Of a DNA stretch of 64,000 nucleotides, positions 42,860 through 51,938 are shown in pieces; position 1 is the first letter of the stretch, and every line of letters starts with the position of its first letter. The notes beneath the pieces were generated by a model. It saw nothing but the letters and a program-made list of their open reading frames with translations. It was not told where the DNA came from and ran no database searches. Source of the stretch: Brevibacillus centrosporus (GTDB lineage Bacteria > Bacillota > Bacilli > Brevibacillales > Brevibacillaceae). Both the position numbers and the translations under genes were made by a program. The DNA lies in contig NZ_RHHP01000023.1 in the NCBI RefSeq assembly GCF_003710815.1, positions 124,001-188,000 of the forward strand, read 5' to 3'.

Positions 42860-43477
42860 CTAACTCGCTGCCAAAATACTAAGTGGCCCATCCTCTTTGA
42901 TGATCGGCTCCAAATCGTACACGGAGATGGGAAACATGGGGAATCCGACATAGTACGGCGTGATTTCGTAAAGCTGAAAATAGATGACCAAGGTTTTGTC
43001 CGCGAGATAAAAGTCCTGGTCGGGCTTGATCGTTGTAAAATCGCTCAGCGTCGGGATTTGTCTCTGCTTGATTTGGGCTTTGATCATGGTGGACAGGACT
43101 TTAATATAGTCACTGCCCGGTTTGAAGAGGTCCCGCAAGGCATACAGCTTTCCGGTGTCGACATCTGCCGAGACGGATCCGAGGAAGGTCATCCCATGTG
43201 CCATTTGCGGGGTGTAGGCGTAGTTGTTCATCGTTGCACTGAAGATGCCGCGCTGGTTATTTTTGATCTCGTAGCTGCCCTGCATCTGGGTGTTTCCTTG
43301 GACCTGTACTCTTTGCTGTTCGTGAATCAGGCCTTGGACGGTTTGCAGCAAGGCTCGGTTAATTTGTGTTTCGGCCTGCTGATTGGCAAGACCTGTCAGC
43401 TGCGGGTAGTAGATGGATGTACCCGGTCGCGTGATGGTGCGCGTCAAAACGGTAACGGGAAGTCGGTTCAAATCCAC
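42860..43477 (-). CDS. DUF3298/DUF4163-type (PdaC-like) protein
   Basis: 205 residues from a GTG at 43477 (minus strand) with AAAGGAC eight bases upstream. It matches the pattern of DUF4163 plus DUF3298: 'ISIYYPQLTGL'-like opening ('TSIYYPQLTGLANQQAETQI'), 'MAHGMTFLGSVSADVDTGKL', 'YALRDLFKPGSDYIKVLSTM' and 'YFQLYEITPYYVGFPMFPIS'. Such domains occur in PdaC and the anti-sigma factor RsiV. Here there is no signal peptide, membrane anchor or catalytic domain. Function unknown. Confidence 0.8.
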   Translation of the reverse strand: MDLNRLPVTVLTRTITRPGTSIYYPQLTGLANQQAETQINRALLQTVQGLIHEQQRVQVQGNTQMQGSYEIKNNQRGIFSATMNNYAYTPQMAHGMTFLGSVSADVDTGKLYALRDLFKPGSDYIKVLSTMIKAQIKQRQIPTLSDFTTIKPDQDFYLADKTLVIYFQLYEITPYYVGFPMFPISVYDLEPIIKEDGPLSILAAS

Positions 43478-43639
43478 TTTTTTTAGTCCTTTCTTCTCTC
43501 ATATAGGTATCTGTCATAACAGCCTATTCGGATAGGGGGAAAGTGGTTTCTAGCGTTCGCATTTTTTTCACATCCACTGGAACAATCCACCATCTATAAT
43601 GGAGGGGAAATACCAATCGAAAAGTAAGGAGGGACATTG

Positions 43640-45115
43640 ATGATTCAGTTAATACGGAATACCTTGACGAACAAAGAAGGCTTTATGATCTTTGTTTTGT
43701 GGAATCATTTATGGATGGCCGGACTGATCGCCTTCCAGGAAAACGTCAATTTCTGGATGGTCAGTTCGTTAGGTTTGCTGGTGACCCTGATCGTATCGCC
43801 CTATTATTTCATTCGTAGGAACAGCACGGTTATCCGTTATCTCGTCGCGATTGGACTCATGTTTTATGCTATTTCATTTGATCACTTTAGCTCAGAGCAG
43901 GAAGTTGCCTTTCTCGCCTTTATCGTAATGGGCTTTTTGGCTGCTTACCTGGACTGGAAGCTGGTGGTGTTTGCTGGGATTACGCAGATCATCGCCACGC
44001 TCGTGGGCTTCTACACAGGCACCTATCAGATTTTTACCGGTGATTATACCGAGATCAACCTCGCTGTACGGATTGTTGCTATCTTGATGATGATGGCAGC
44101 TGTGACGTACCTGTGTCTGGCTGGACAAGCATCGCTGCAGAGAGCGAACGCTGCCCGAAAGGAAGCAGAAGAGAAAGAACAGCGTTTGAAAGAAATGCTC
44201 GAACACATCGAAGTGATGACCGAGCAGCTGGATCGCACGACGGAGCACGTACATGTGCATGCAGAAGGAACCAAACGCAATACGGATGACATGATGCTCG
44301 CCTTTAAAGAGGTTGCAACGGGTATGGAGTCGCAGGCTCATTCGACGGTGAAGATCGAGGAGGAAGTCCAGTCGATCGACCAGGAAATCGTGGGTGTCAC
44401 GACGCAGACGAATGCTATGAAGGCAGAGTCTGACCAGAACAATCTGCGGCTGACGGAAAGTGTGAGCATGATGAATGAGCTGTCCAAGCAGATGGATCAG
44501 ATCGTGGAGGCTGTAAATGTGGCCGCCTCAACTATTCATCAGCTCAATCGTCAGGCCAATAAAGTTGAGGAAATCGTAGGGGCCATTAACCAGATCGCGA
44601 CGCAAACCAACCTATTGGCACTGAATGCGGCGATCGAATCTGCCCGTGCAGGAGAGCATGGCAGAGGCTTTGCTGTAGTCGCAGATGAAGTGCGGAAGCT
44701 GGCTGAACAAAGTGCGACGGCCACACAGGAAATCACGGAGATTTTGAAGTCGCTCCATCAGGAAAGCGAGAATGCGGTCCTCCATATTGGAAACGGGGAA
44801 ACCTCTGTATCTAAAGGAAAAGAGCTAGCAGTTAAAACGGTTGAATCGATTGAAGCCGTGCGGGCAGGAATGGTTCACTTCCTGGCAGCTGCAGAGCATG
44901 TGCGTTCCAGCATGGACCGGGTCAAGCTGCGCTCGAGTGAAGTAGCGATGGAAATGTCGACGATCACCGCAGTCACCGAAGAATCGGTAGCCAATCTGGA
45001 GGAGCTGTTTGCCACCGCAGAGAATCAGCATCAAAGGGTACGGGAAATCACCGAAGAGCTGGGTGAGCTCAACACTTTGTCGCATCGGCTCCAGCAGACA
45101 TTTCACAAGCAGTAA
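43640..45115 (+). CDS. Methyl-accepting chemotaxis protein with six-helix membrane sensor
   Basis: 491 residues from ATG 43640 after AAGGAGGGACATTG. The first ~165 residues form about six membrane helices with short loops, so there is no large extracellular ligand domain. A coiled coil and the MCP signalling domain follow, with the hairpin tip '[20 protein letters not shown]' and '[20 protein letters not shown]'. It should pass a membrane-sensed signal to CheA/CheW. No HAMP domain is obvious. It stands alone. Confidence 0.93.
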   Translation: MIQLIRNTLTNKEGFMIFVLWNHLWMAGLIAFQENVNFWMVSSLGLLVTLIVSPYYFIRRNSTVIRYLVAIGLMFYAISFDHFSSEQEVAFLAFIVMGFLAAYLDWKLVVFAGITQIIATLVGFYTGTYQIFTGDYTEINLAVRIVAILMMMAAVTYLCLAGQASLQRANAARKEAEEKEQRLKEMLEHIEVMTEQLDRTTEHVHVHAEGTKRNTDDMMLAFKEVATGMESQAHSTVKIEEEVQSIDQEIVGVTTQTNAMKAESDQNNLRLTESVSMMNELSKQMDQIVEAVNVAASTIHQLNRQANKVEEIVGAINQIATQTNLLALNAAIESARAGEHGRGFAVVADEVRKLAEQSATATQEITEILKSLHQESENAVLHIGNGETSVSKGKELAVKTVESIEAVRAGMVHFLAAAEHVRSSMDRVKLRSSEVAMEMSTITAVTEESVANLEELFATAENQHQRVREITEELGELNTLSHRLQQTFHKQ

Positions 45116-45133
45116 AAAGATTTGAAATAATCA

Positions 45134-45161
45134 TTGCACTTTTGAAAAATTCTGCTAAAAT
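45134..45161 (+). promoter_or_regulatory. Promoter of the SAM riboswitch
   Basis: TTGCAC (45134-45139), 16-base spacer, TAAAAT (45156-45161), about 30 bases before the aptamer. Confidence 0.5.
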
Positions 45162-45191
45162 ATATCTGACTATAATCCTATAGATTTACTG

Positions 45192-45352
45192 CCTTATCTA
45201 GAGCGGCGGAGGGACTGGCCCGATGAAGCCCGGCAACCACTGTACCTTGTACAGACTGGTGCCAATTCCTACAAGACAGGTAAATGTCTTGGAAGATGAG
45301 GAAGAGGACCGTTCAGGACGCAAACTCTTCCTCAAGGGAAGAGTTTTTTTTG
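45192..45352 (+). ncRNA. SAM-I (S-box) riboswitch with antiterminator and terminator
   Basis: The aptamer (45192-45301) has P1 CCTTATC/GATGAGG, the conserved 'GGAGGGACTGGCCCGATGAA' and 'GCCCGGCAACC' core, 'GGTGCCAATTCCTAC' and the final 'GGAAGATGAG'. The terminator is AACTCTTCC/GGAAGAGTT (45323-45345) plus T. GAGGAAGAG (45299-45307), which shares the 3' strand of P1, is exactly complementary to CTCTTCCTC (45325-45333) and is the antiterminator. The switch is structurally complete: SAM bound should mean termination. The first gene downstream is the BMP lipoprotein 155 bases later, an unusual partner. Confidence 0.95.
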
Positions 45353-45373
45353 TACTTCTAAACGTTTTATCTT

Positions 45374-45451
45374 ATTTACGAACATTAACTGTAATTTTTG
45401 ATGAAATGTACGTAATTATTGTTGATTTTTTGGCGTAAAAACCGTACATTA
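45374..45451 (+). promoter_or_regulatory. PurR-type boxes and promoter of the nucleoside-uptake operon
   Basis: ATTTACGAACATT (45374-45386) and the inverted AAATGTACGTAAT (45404-45416) form a facing pair like PurBoxes of Bacilli. A third, AAAAACCGTACATTA (45437-45451), fits the box consensus at nearly every base and covers the -10 of a TTGATT-17-TACATT promoter (45422-45450). Purine-dependent repression is the natural reading. Confidence 0.6.
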
Positions 45452-45506
45452 CATAAGTAGATAGATAAGAACGAATATAAACGCTCCAGGTAGAGAGGGG
45501 AACACC

Positions 45507-46541
45507 ATGAAGAAATTATTGTTGGCTTTGACCACATTCGCCGTTTTGGCAGCAGGATGCTCGGCAGGAGGCAGCAGCGCTCCAGCAGATAAAGCAGAAG
45601 GACAAGCAGCGGGACAAGAGGGAGCGGCGAAAAAACGCATTGCCCTGATCCTGCCAGAGAAAATCGGGGTGAACCCGTTCTTCCAGCAAATGGACGAAGG
45701 CGCTAAGAAAGCAGGCGAAGAGTTTGGTGCAGAAGTAAAAAGCATCGAATCCACTGACCATGGCGCGATTGAAGAAAACCTGCGCGTAGCTGTGGCGGAA
45801 AACTACGATTTGATTATCACGTCTTCGTTTGAATCTGAAGATGCCTTGAAAAAAGTAGCTGCCGAAAATCCGGATAAAAACTTCGCGATCATCGATACTG
45901 TTGTTGATTTGCCAAACGTACGCAGCGTTACCTTCCGCGAGCAGGAAGCGGCTTACCTGATGGGAGCAGCGGCTGGACTGGCAACGAAAACAAACAAAGT
46001 GGGCATGGTTGTCGCCATGGATATTCCTCTTCTGAAAAAATGGACAGGCGGTTTCCAGGAAGGGATGAAAGCGACCAACCCAAATGCAGAATTCCTCGTA
46101 AACTACGTGGGCAGCTTCTCTGACCCGGCAAAAGCGAAAGAGCTTGCTTTGCTCCAGGCGTCCAAAGGCGCTGACTTCATTAACGGCGCTGCAGCTGTAG
46201 GGGATCTGGGTGTTTTTGAAGCAGCGAAAGAAAAAGGCTTCTTCACTTCCGGACAGGACGTTGACCGTACCACGATTGACCCTGAGCACATCGTTTTGTC
46301 CCAGTTGAAAGGTACAGATGCGGCTGCTTACGAGACCGTGAAGTCTTTCGTTGAAGGCAGCTTCAAGCCAGGCGTAGTGACCTACGGATTGAAAGAAAAA
46401 GGCGTGGGCGTAACCTATGTGACCCACGAAAGCAAAACGCCGCTGAACGCTTTCATCGGCCAGGAAGTAATCGACAAAGTGAAGGCTATCAATGACGAGA
46501 TCGTAGCAGGTACGCGAAAAGTTCCTGACTCGTTCGAATAG
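45507..46541 (+). CDS. BMP-family nucleoside-binding lipoprotein of an ABC importer
   Basis: 344 residues from ATG 45507 after AGAGGGGAACACC. It has a lipoprotein signal with Cys18 ('TFAVLAAGCSAGG'). The mature protein has the basic-membrane-protein/PnrA fold: 'VNPFFQQMDEGAKKAGEEFG', 'IITSSFESEDALKKVAAENP', 'REQEAAYLMGAAAGLATKTN' and 'GADFINGAAAVGDLGVFEAA'. This family binds purine nucleosides outside the membrane. It heads an operon with an ATPase and two permeases. A SAM riboswitch and PurR-like boxes precede it. Confidence 0.93.
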   Translation: MKKLLLALTTFAVLAAGCSAGGSSAPADKAEGQAAGQEGAAKKRIALILPEKIGVNPFFQQMDEGAKKAGEEFGAEVKSIESTDHGAIEENLRVAVAENYDLIITSSFESEDALKKVAAENPDKNFAIIDTVVDLPNVRSVTFREQEAAYLMGAAAGLATKTNKVGMVVAMDIPLLKKWTGGFQEGMKATNPNAEFLVNYVGSFSDPAKAKELALLQASKGADFINGAAAVGDLGVFEAAKEKGFFTSGQDVDRTTIDPEHIVLSQLKGTDAAAYETVKSFVEGSFKPGVVTYGLKEKGVGVTYVTHESKTPLNAFIGQEVIDKVKAINDEIVAGTRKVPDSFE

Positions 46542-46565
46542 CTGGCAGCATTCGTGCATTTAGGT

Positions 46566-46591
46566 GACCGACTACAGCTGTGTAGTCGGTC
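46566..46591 (+). terminator. Intercistronic hairpin after the binding-protein gene
   Basis: GACCGACTAC and GTAGTCGGTC form a perfect 10-bp stem without a T run. In ABC operons such hairpins protect the binding-protein message and reduce read-through. Confidence 0.6.
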
Positions 46592-46635
46592 GCTTGTGTA
46601 TTTCGGCTGCATCAAGAGGAGAAGGAGGAGCACGA

Positions 46636-48165
46636 ATGACACATCGCTTGGAAATGAAGCAGATGACCAAGAAGTACGGAGAATTTACGGCCAACGATCA
46701 AGTGTCGCTCACCTTGGAGGCGGGCGAGGTGCATGCGATCGTCGGGGAAAATGGCGCTGGGAAAACCACGCTCATGCGAATGCTGTACGGGATGGAGCAG
46801 CCAACGGCAGGAGAGATCCTTCTCAACGGGAAACCGGTATCCTTTCGCGGTCCCAACGACGCGATTCGAAACGGGATTGGCATGGTACATCAGCACTTCA
46901 TGCTTTTCGGAGAGTTTAGTGTGGCGGAAAATATCGTGATTGGCTACGAGCCCAAGCAGGCAGGTTTTTTCCGACGCAAGGAAGCTGTGGAGAAAGTAAG
47001 TGCTTTAAGCGAGCAATACCGCATTCCGATCAACCCACAGGCACGGGTCTCCACCTGCTCGGTCGGTGAGCAGCAAAGAGTCGAGATTCTCAAGGTGCTG
47101 TATCAGGGGGCGGATATCATCGTGCTCGACGAACCAACGGCTGTATTGACGCCGTTGGAGGTAAAAGACCTGCTGCAGACGATTCGGAATTTGGCGGCAA
47201 GTGGAAAAAGCGTCATTCTGATTACCCATAAGCTACAGGAGGTTATGGAGGTATCCGATCGTATTACCGTACTTCGCGGAGGCCGTGTGACCGGGACCGT
47301 TTCCCGGCACGAGACGAATGTCGACGATCTGGCGAGGCTGATGGTAGGCAGAGAGCTGGAAGAGCTGAGCCAGCGCATCCCTTTGGAGGGGAAACGACTG
47401 CTGCATGTAGATCAAGTGACTGTGCGAGAGAAGCAAACCCTGCTGGATAACGTGAGCTTCGCCGTTCATCACGGTGAAATCGTAGGAATCGCAGGTGTAT
47501 CCGGCAACGGACAGTCTGAGCTGCTGCAAGTGATCAGTGGATTGAGGCCTGTGCAGGCAGGGAAGATCCATTTGGCGGGTGCCGATGTGACCAATAAGTC
47601 CGTAGAGTCGATCCGTCAGGCAGGACTGGCGCACATTCCAGAAGACCGCTATATGTGGGGAACCGCGAAGCAGGAAAGTGTCGAGGAAAACGCGTTGATG
47701 GGCTATCAGCGCAAGCCTGATTACTACCGGCGCGGCGTCATCCTGCGCGATGCGTTCCGCCAGGTGGTTCGCGGATGGGTAGACCGCTTTGCGATAAAAA
47801 CCGGCTCCAGGCAGCTGCAAGAGCTGGCGGGCAATCTTTCTGGCGGGAATTTGCAAAAGCTGATCGTCGCAAGAGAGCTGGGGCAGGAAACCCCCTTGCT
47901 GGTTGCAGCTGAACCGACTCGCGGCGTGGATATTGGCGCGATGGAATACATTCATCAAGCCCTTATCGAAAAGCGAAACAGCGGAGACGGCATCTTGCTC
48001 GTCTCGTCTGAGCTGTCCGAAATTCTCGCGTTGTCAGACCGCATTTTGGTGATGTACAAAGGGCGGATCGCGGGAGAGCTGGCACGATCAGAAGCAACAG
48101 AAGAAAAAATCAGCGTGTTGATGGCAGGAGGAAACGTTCATGGCAGCGATCAGAGAGCTGTGTAA
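46636..48165 (+). CDS. Nucleoside ABC transporter ATP-binding protein (two NBDs)
   Basis: 509 residues from ATG 46636 after GAAGGAGGAG. Two fused ATPase domains. The first has Walker A 'VGENGAGKTT' (37-45), 'CSVGEQQRVEILK' and 'IIVLDEPTAVLT'. The second is degenerate in Walker A ('GVSGNGQSELLQV') but keeps 'NLSGGNLQKLIVARE', the usual state in sugar/nucleoside importers of the NupO/YufO type. It energises uptake with the two permeases that follow. It overlaps the next gene by 26 bases. Confidence 0.94.
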   Translation: MTHRLEMKQMTKKYGEFTANDQVSLTLEAGEVHAIVGENGAGKTTLMRMLYGMEQPTAGEILLNGKPVSFRGPNDAIRNGIGMVHQHFMLFGEFSVAENIVIGYEPKQAGFFRRKEAVEKVSALSEQYRIPINPQARVSTCSVGEQQRVEILKVLYQGADIIVLDEPTAVLTPLEVKDLLQTIRNLAASGKSVILITHKLQEVMEVSDRITVLRGGRVTGTVSRHETNVDDLARLMVGRELEELSQRIPLEGKRLLHVDQVTVREKQTLLDNVSFAVHHGEIVGIAGVSGNGQSELLQVISGLRPVQAGKIHLAGADVTNKSVESIRQAGLAHIPEDRYMWGTAKQESVEENALMGYQRKPDYYRRGVILRDAFRQVVRGWVDRFAIKTGSRQLQELAGNLSGGNLQKLIVARELGQETPLLVAAEPTRGVDIGAMEYIHQALIEKRNSGDGILLVSSELSEILALSDRILVMYKGRIAGELARSEATEEKISVLMAGGNVHGSDQRAV

Positions 48166-49210
48166 GTCATTGGTTCAGCCGATACTCGCCGTCATGATCG
48201 GGCTTTTGACCGGAGCGATCGTGATTGCGGCGGTAGGCGAATCGGTCATCGGGACGTATCAGGAAATGTGGAAGGGGGCCTTTGGCAGCTTTTATTTCTT
48301 CACTTCCACGCTGGCACGTGCGACACCGATCATGCTGATTGCGCTCGGGCTCGCTTTGGCCTTCCGCGCAGGCGTGTTTAACCTGGGAGCAGAGGGACAG
48401 ATGGTGCTTGGTGCCATCAGTGCGACACTCGTCGCGATCTATTTGCCAGCCCCAGGAATCGTGAAAATGCTGGCAGGACTCATGGTAGGGATTGCAGTGG
48501 GCGGGTTGTGGTCGCTTTTGGCCGGATTTATGGAGGCGAGGTTCCGCATTCCGCTGCTCATTTCTACGCTTTTGTTCAACTATATTGCCGTGCTGTTCGC
48601 CAGCTACCTGGTGACCGAACCGTTTCAGGATCGGACAGGCTCGGCGGCTCTTGCGCAGACATTGATGCTGGATAAAAGCGCATGGCTTCCCAAGCTGTTC
48701 TCCGGGATGAGTGTGCACGCGGGCTTTTTCTTTGCGATAGCGGCTGCTCTCCTATTGTTCTGGGTGATTCGGTTCACGCCGTTTGGCTATGAGGTCAAAA
48801 TGCTGGGTCAAAATCCGTTGTTTGCCCGGTACGGGGGGATTAACCAGATCAAGGTCATGCTGACAGGGATGTTTGCCAGCGGCGGTTTGGCTGGGTTGGC
48901 CGGAACGGTAGAAGTCTTTGGATCGCACTATCGCTTTGTAGATGGGGCGCTGACCGTTCCGAACTTTGCCTGGACGGGCATGATGGCGACGCTGCTCGCG
49001 AATTCCCATCCGATCGGCATTGTTTTCACATCGATTCTGCTGGCTGCGTTCCAGACCGGAGCGATGGGGGTCGAACGAAATACGGAGGTTCCGCTGGAGC
49101 TGGCGAGCGTCATCCAGGCGGTGCTGATTCTATTCATTTCTGCCAAGTTCAGCTATGACTGGTGGAAAAAACGCAAGGCAAAAGGGGGAGAATCACATGG
49201 AGCTGCTTGA
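48140..49210 (+). CDS. Nucleoside ABC transporter permease 1
   Basis: 356 residues from ATG 48140 (GGAGGAAACGTTC), starting within the ATPase gene. About nine membrane helices. 'LGLALAFRAGVFNLGAEGQM' is the signature of BPD_transp_2 permeases such as NupP/YufP, with 'NPLFARYGGINQIKVMLTGM' as the coupling-helix region. It pairs with the next permease. Confidence 0.93.
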   Translation: MAAIRELCKSLVQPILAVMIGLLTGAIVIAAVGESVIGTYQEMWKGAFGSFYFFTSTLARATPIMLIALGLALAFRAGVFNLGAEGQMVLGAISATLVAIYLPAPGIVKMLAGLMVGIAVGGLWSLLAGFMEARFRIPLLISTLLFNYIAVLFASYLVTEPFQDRTGSAALAQTLMLDKSAWLPKLFSGMSVHAGFFFAIAAALLLFWVIRFTPFGYEVKMLGQNPLFARYGGINQIKVMLTGMFASGGLAGLAGTVEVFGSHYRFVDGALTVPNFAWTGMMATLLANSHPIGIVFTSILLAAFQTGAMGVERNTEVPLELASVIQAVLILFISAKFSYDWWKKRKAKGGESHGAA

Positions 49211-50108
49211 TTGGTCCCTCATCAGTTCGACCATTCGGATGGTTACGCCGATCCTGCTGGCGGCATTGGGTGGAGCGCTGTGCGCGCGTGTAGGTATTTT
49301 TAACGTAGGGCTGGAAGGGCTGGTCCTGGTCGGTGCCTTTTCGGCGATCGTGGGCAATCACTTTACGGGGAGTTTGTTTTTAGCCATCCTGTTTGCAGCA
49401 TTGGTTTGTGTGCTGTTCTCCCTATTATTCGCCTACATGACGATTGGACTTCGGGCAAACGAAATCGTCGTGGGGGTAGCGATCAACTTTTTGGCACTCG
49501 GCTTGACGACGTTCGCGCTGCGAGCAATCTTCGGAGTGAAGGGCGCGTTTTACGATAAAGAGATGGCGGGACTGCCCAAGCTGGACATTCCAGTGATCAA
49601 AGACATTCCGGTGCTTGGGGACATATTCTCCGGACATTCACCGCTGGTTTACCTCGCCTTTATCGCGGCGATTGTGCTGTATCTGTTCTTTTACCGGACC
49701 GTCACCGGTTTTCGTGTGCTTGCTGTCGGTCTGAGTCCGGTAGCCGCTCGCAGTCTCGGTCTCAAAGTGACAGGGCTGCAGGTGCTGGCGATCACGATGT
49801 GCGGAATTCTCTGCGGAGTCGCAGGGGCGCAGCTGTCTTTGGGGCAGGTGACGATGTTTACGGAAGGAATGACTGCGGGTCGTGGATTTATCGCCTTGGT
49901 AGCGATGATGATGGGGCAATCTCATCCCCTCGGAATTCTGGCGTCCAGCTTCCTGTTCGGCTTGATGGATGCTCTCAGTATCCGTCTGCAAGGCCTTTCC
50001 CTTCCGACACAGTTTACCTCTATGCTGCCTTACGTATTGACGATTATTGCGATGTTCTTTGTCAAAGAGAAAAGTCAGGCAGGGGGCAGGGGGCAAAGCT
50101 CTCGCTGA
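49197..50108 (+). CDS. Nucleoside ABC transporter permease 2
   Basis: 303 residues from ATG 49197 after AAAGGGGGAG, overlapping the first permease by 14 bases; longer upstream frames lie inside that gene. It has eight to nine helices, 'GGALCARVGIFNVGLEGLVL', 'FRVLAVGLSPVAARSLGLKV' and 'EGMTAGRGFIALVAMMMGQS', as in NupQ/YufQ. It completes the importer. Confidence 0.93.
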   Translation: MELLDWSLISSTIRMVTPILLAALGGALCARVGIFNVGLEGLVLVGAFSAIVGNHFTGSLFLAILFAALVCVLFSLLFAYMTIGLRANEIVVGVAINFLALGLTTFALRAIFGVKGAFYDKEMAGLPKLDIPVIKDIPVLGDIFSGHSPLVYLAFIAAIVLYLFFYRTVTGFRVLAVGLSPVAARSLGLKVTGLQVLAITMCGILCGVAGAQLSLGQVTMFTEGMTAGRGFIALVAMMMGQSHPLGILASSFLFGLMDALSIRLQGLSLPTQFTSMLPYVLTIIAMFFVKEKSQAGGRGQSSR

Positions 50109-50141
50109 TCACAACGAGAAAAACAAAAGGAGGAGTGCGTG

Positions 50142-50804
50142 ATGAACAAGGCAGAACGTATCAAACGAATGAAGGTGCCGACAGTCGATCCGGCATTGGC
50201 AAAGCGTCTCCCGCCTGGGCAAGTGCTGACGGAGCGCTTTCCGATTCTCCATGAAGGTGAAGTGCCTGTCTACGACATGAACGAGTGGACACTGCGCGTA
50301 TTTGGAGAGGTCGATCGGGAAGTGACCTTGACTTATCAACAGATCATGGATATGCCGCAGTCGACAGTTACCCGCGATATTCACTGCGTGACGCGTTGGT
50401 CCCGTTTTGACAATGCCTTTACTGGGGTTCGCTTCCGTGATTTCATGCAGGCGATCGGAGTGACGCCGAAAAGCTCTTACGTCATGCTGCATGGCGACCA
50501 AGGATATACGACCAACCTGCATCTCAGCGATTTGGATCGCGAGGATGTCCTGTTGGCGCATTCGTTGGACGGAGAGCCTCTGACGGACAAGCATGGCTGG
50601 CCGCTGCGTCTAGTCGTGCCGCATCTGTATTTCTGGAAGAGTGTGAAGTGGCTGCGCGGCTTTGAATTTATCGATGAAAACAAACCTGGCTTCTGGGAGC
50701 AAAACGGCTTTCATATAAATGGGGATCCTTTTTTAGAAGAGCGGTTCTCCGGAGAAGCGTTGCCGATTCCGGAAGACGAGTGGGAGAAAAAGGAGTTTGA
50801 TTAA
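50142..50804 (+). CDS. Molybdopterin-dependent oxidoreductase (sulfite-oxidase fold, YuiH-like)
   Basis: 220 residues from ATG 50142 after AAAAGGAGGAG; a GTG codon precedes it. It has the sulfite-oxidase catalytic fold with the Mo-ligand Cys82 in 'TRDIHCVTRWSRFDNAFTGV', then 'VMLHGDQGYTTNLHLSDL', 'PLTDKHGWPLRLVVPHLYFW' and 'KSVKWLRGFEFID'. There is no signal peptide, so it would be cytosolic, unlike the exported MsrP/YedY enzymes. Being fourth in a nucleoside-import operon it may oxidise or reduce a sulfur-bearing or purine product; this is inference. It ends one base before the next gene. Confidence 0.87.
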   Translation: MNKAERIKRMKVPTVDPALAKRLPPGQVLTERFPILHEGEVPVYDMNEWTLRVFGEVDREVTLTYQQIMDMPQSTVTRDIHCVTRWSRFDNAFTGVRFRDFMQAIGVTPKSSYVMLHGDQGYTTNLHLSDLDREDVLLAHSLDGEPLTDKHGWPLRLVVPHLYFWKSVKWLRGFEFIDENKPGFWEQNGFHINGDPFLEERFSGEALPIPEDEWEKKEFD

Positions 50805-50805
50805 G

Positions 50806-51528
50806 ATGCTGACGAATCTGAAGATCAATCCCGCCGAGCTGCCAAAGCGCGTCATTGTGTGTGGGGATCCGAAGCGTGCCGCTTTGATCGCGTCCAAGCT
50901 GGGCAATCACCGCCAGCTGGCGGAAAACCGGGAGTATCATAGCTACGCAGGGGAATGGAAGGGCGTTGAGGTGGCGATTGTCAGCCATGGCGTCGGTTCG
51001 CCAGGGGCGGCAGTCTGCTTTGAGGAATTGGCAAAAGGCGGAGTAGAAGTCATCATCCGTGTGGGCACGGCTGGCTCCTATCAACAGGAGATCCAACCGG
51101 GCAGCCTCGTCATCAGCACGGCAGCTGTTCGCCAGGATGGACTGACCAGCCAGCTCGTGCCTCCAGGATTTCCGGCAATCGCAAATCGCCAAGTGGCAGG
51201 GGCGCTGGTCGAAGCAGCAAAGTCTAGCAATTCCGGTCTCCACATCGCAGAAGGCATCACGTTGACGCTGGACGTTTTCTACAACGGTGTACTGGAATTC
51301 CCGCACAAGCTCTATCAAAAAGCCGGAGTACTGGCTGTTGAGATGGAGAACTCCGCGCTGTTTGTCATCGCAGCCTTGCGCGGGATGAAAGCCGGATCTA
51401 TTTTGGCCATCGACGGTTTTGCTGATGCTGACCTGCTGCAGGATTACAATCCGCATACGGAAAATTTGGCCAAGGCCATTGAAGCAGAAGCCTTGATCGC
51501 GCTGGATGCCGTCATTAGCGTGAAGTGA
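50806..51528 (+). CDS. PNP/UDP-family nucleoside phosphorylase
   Basis: 240 residues from ATG 50806; AAAAAGGAG is ten bases upstream, too close to the TTG at 50797. It cleaves a nucleoside with phosphate to base and sugar-1-phosphate. Motifs: 'RVIVCGDPKRAALIASKLG' (phosphate site), 'VSHGVGSPGAAVCFEEL', 'IIRVGTAGSYQQEIQPGSLV' and 'VLAVEMENSALFVIAALRGM'. The set resembles uridine/hexameric purine phosphorylases, so the base specificity is open. It is the last gene of the operon, the metabolic end-point of the imported nucleoside. Confidence 0.92.
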   Translation: MLTNLKINPAELPKRVIVCGDPKRAALIASKLGNHRQLAENREYHSYAGEWKGVEVAIVSHGVGSPGAAVCFEELAKGGVEVIIRVGTAGSYQQEIQPGSLVISTAAVRQDGLTSQLVPPGFPAIANRQVAGALVEAAKSSNSGLHIAEGITLTLDVFYNGVLEFPHKLYQKAGVLAVEMENSALFVIAALRGMKAGSILAIDGFADADLLQDYNPHTENLAKAIEAEALIALDAVISVK

Positions 51529-51536
51529 AAAAGGGG

Positions 51537-51575
51537 AAAAAGCCCAGGACATTTGATAGGGTCCTGGGCTTTTTC
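51537..51575. terminator. Terminator of the nucleoside operon
   Basis: AGCCCAGGAC / GTCCTGGGCT (10 bp, extended by A/T pairs), followed by five T, with flanking A and T runs usable from both sides. Confidence 0.92.
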
Positions 51576-51593
51576 TATGGTGTGGAGACTTCG

Positions 51594-51920
51594 CTAATCT
51601 TCGTTGAAACGGTCTAGCATCGAAATGGCATCAATCAGGTGGTTGTTAAAAATTTGGCGGGCCACTGACAAGAGATCTATAATCATCGGGTCACGCAGGG
51701 AGTAGGTTACTTTGTTGCCGTCTTTTGTTCCGTACACGATGTTTTTGCTTCGCAGGACGGCGAGCTGCTGGGAGACGGCTGACCCCTCACTGCCAATCAG
51801 GGTTTGAAGCTCGTTTACATTTTTGTCTCCCTCGGACAAGAGCTCCAAAATGCGAATGCGCAAAGGATGACCCAAGGCTTTAAAAAAATCAGCTTTAAAC
51901 TGTTGCAGTTCTAAATTCAA
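51594..51920 (-). CDS. ArsR-family transcriptional repressor
   Basis: 108 residues from a TTG at 51920 (minus strand) after GGAGG. The winged helix has 'KALGHPLRIRILELLSEGDK' and 'NVNELQTLIGSEGSAVSQQL', as in ArsR/SmtB regulators. The metal-binding Cys motif (CVC) of arsenic/cadmium sensors is absent, so it is probably one of the non-metal or redox-type members. It follows the SulP gene by 18 bases and is its presumed regulator. Confidence 0.92.
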   Translation of the reverse strand: MNLELQQFKADFFKALGHPLRIRILELLSEGDKNVNELQTLIGSEGSAVSQQLAVLRSKNIVYGTKDGNKVTYSLRDPMIIDLLSVARQIFNNHLIDAISMLDRFNED

Positions 51921-51938
51921 TGAAAGAATCCTCCATCT

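Noticed and set aside
45516..46559. 347-codon open frame antisense to the BMP lipoprotein gene
   Set aside because: Same reasoning; high Phe/Cys/His content typical of reversed coding sequence.
51594..51920. Arsenic or cadmium resistance regulator
   Set aside because: The metal-binding Cys motif of ArsR/CadC is absent, and the partner gene is a SulP transporter.
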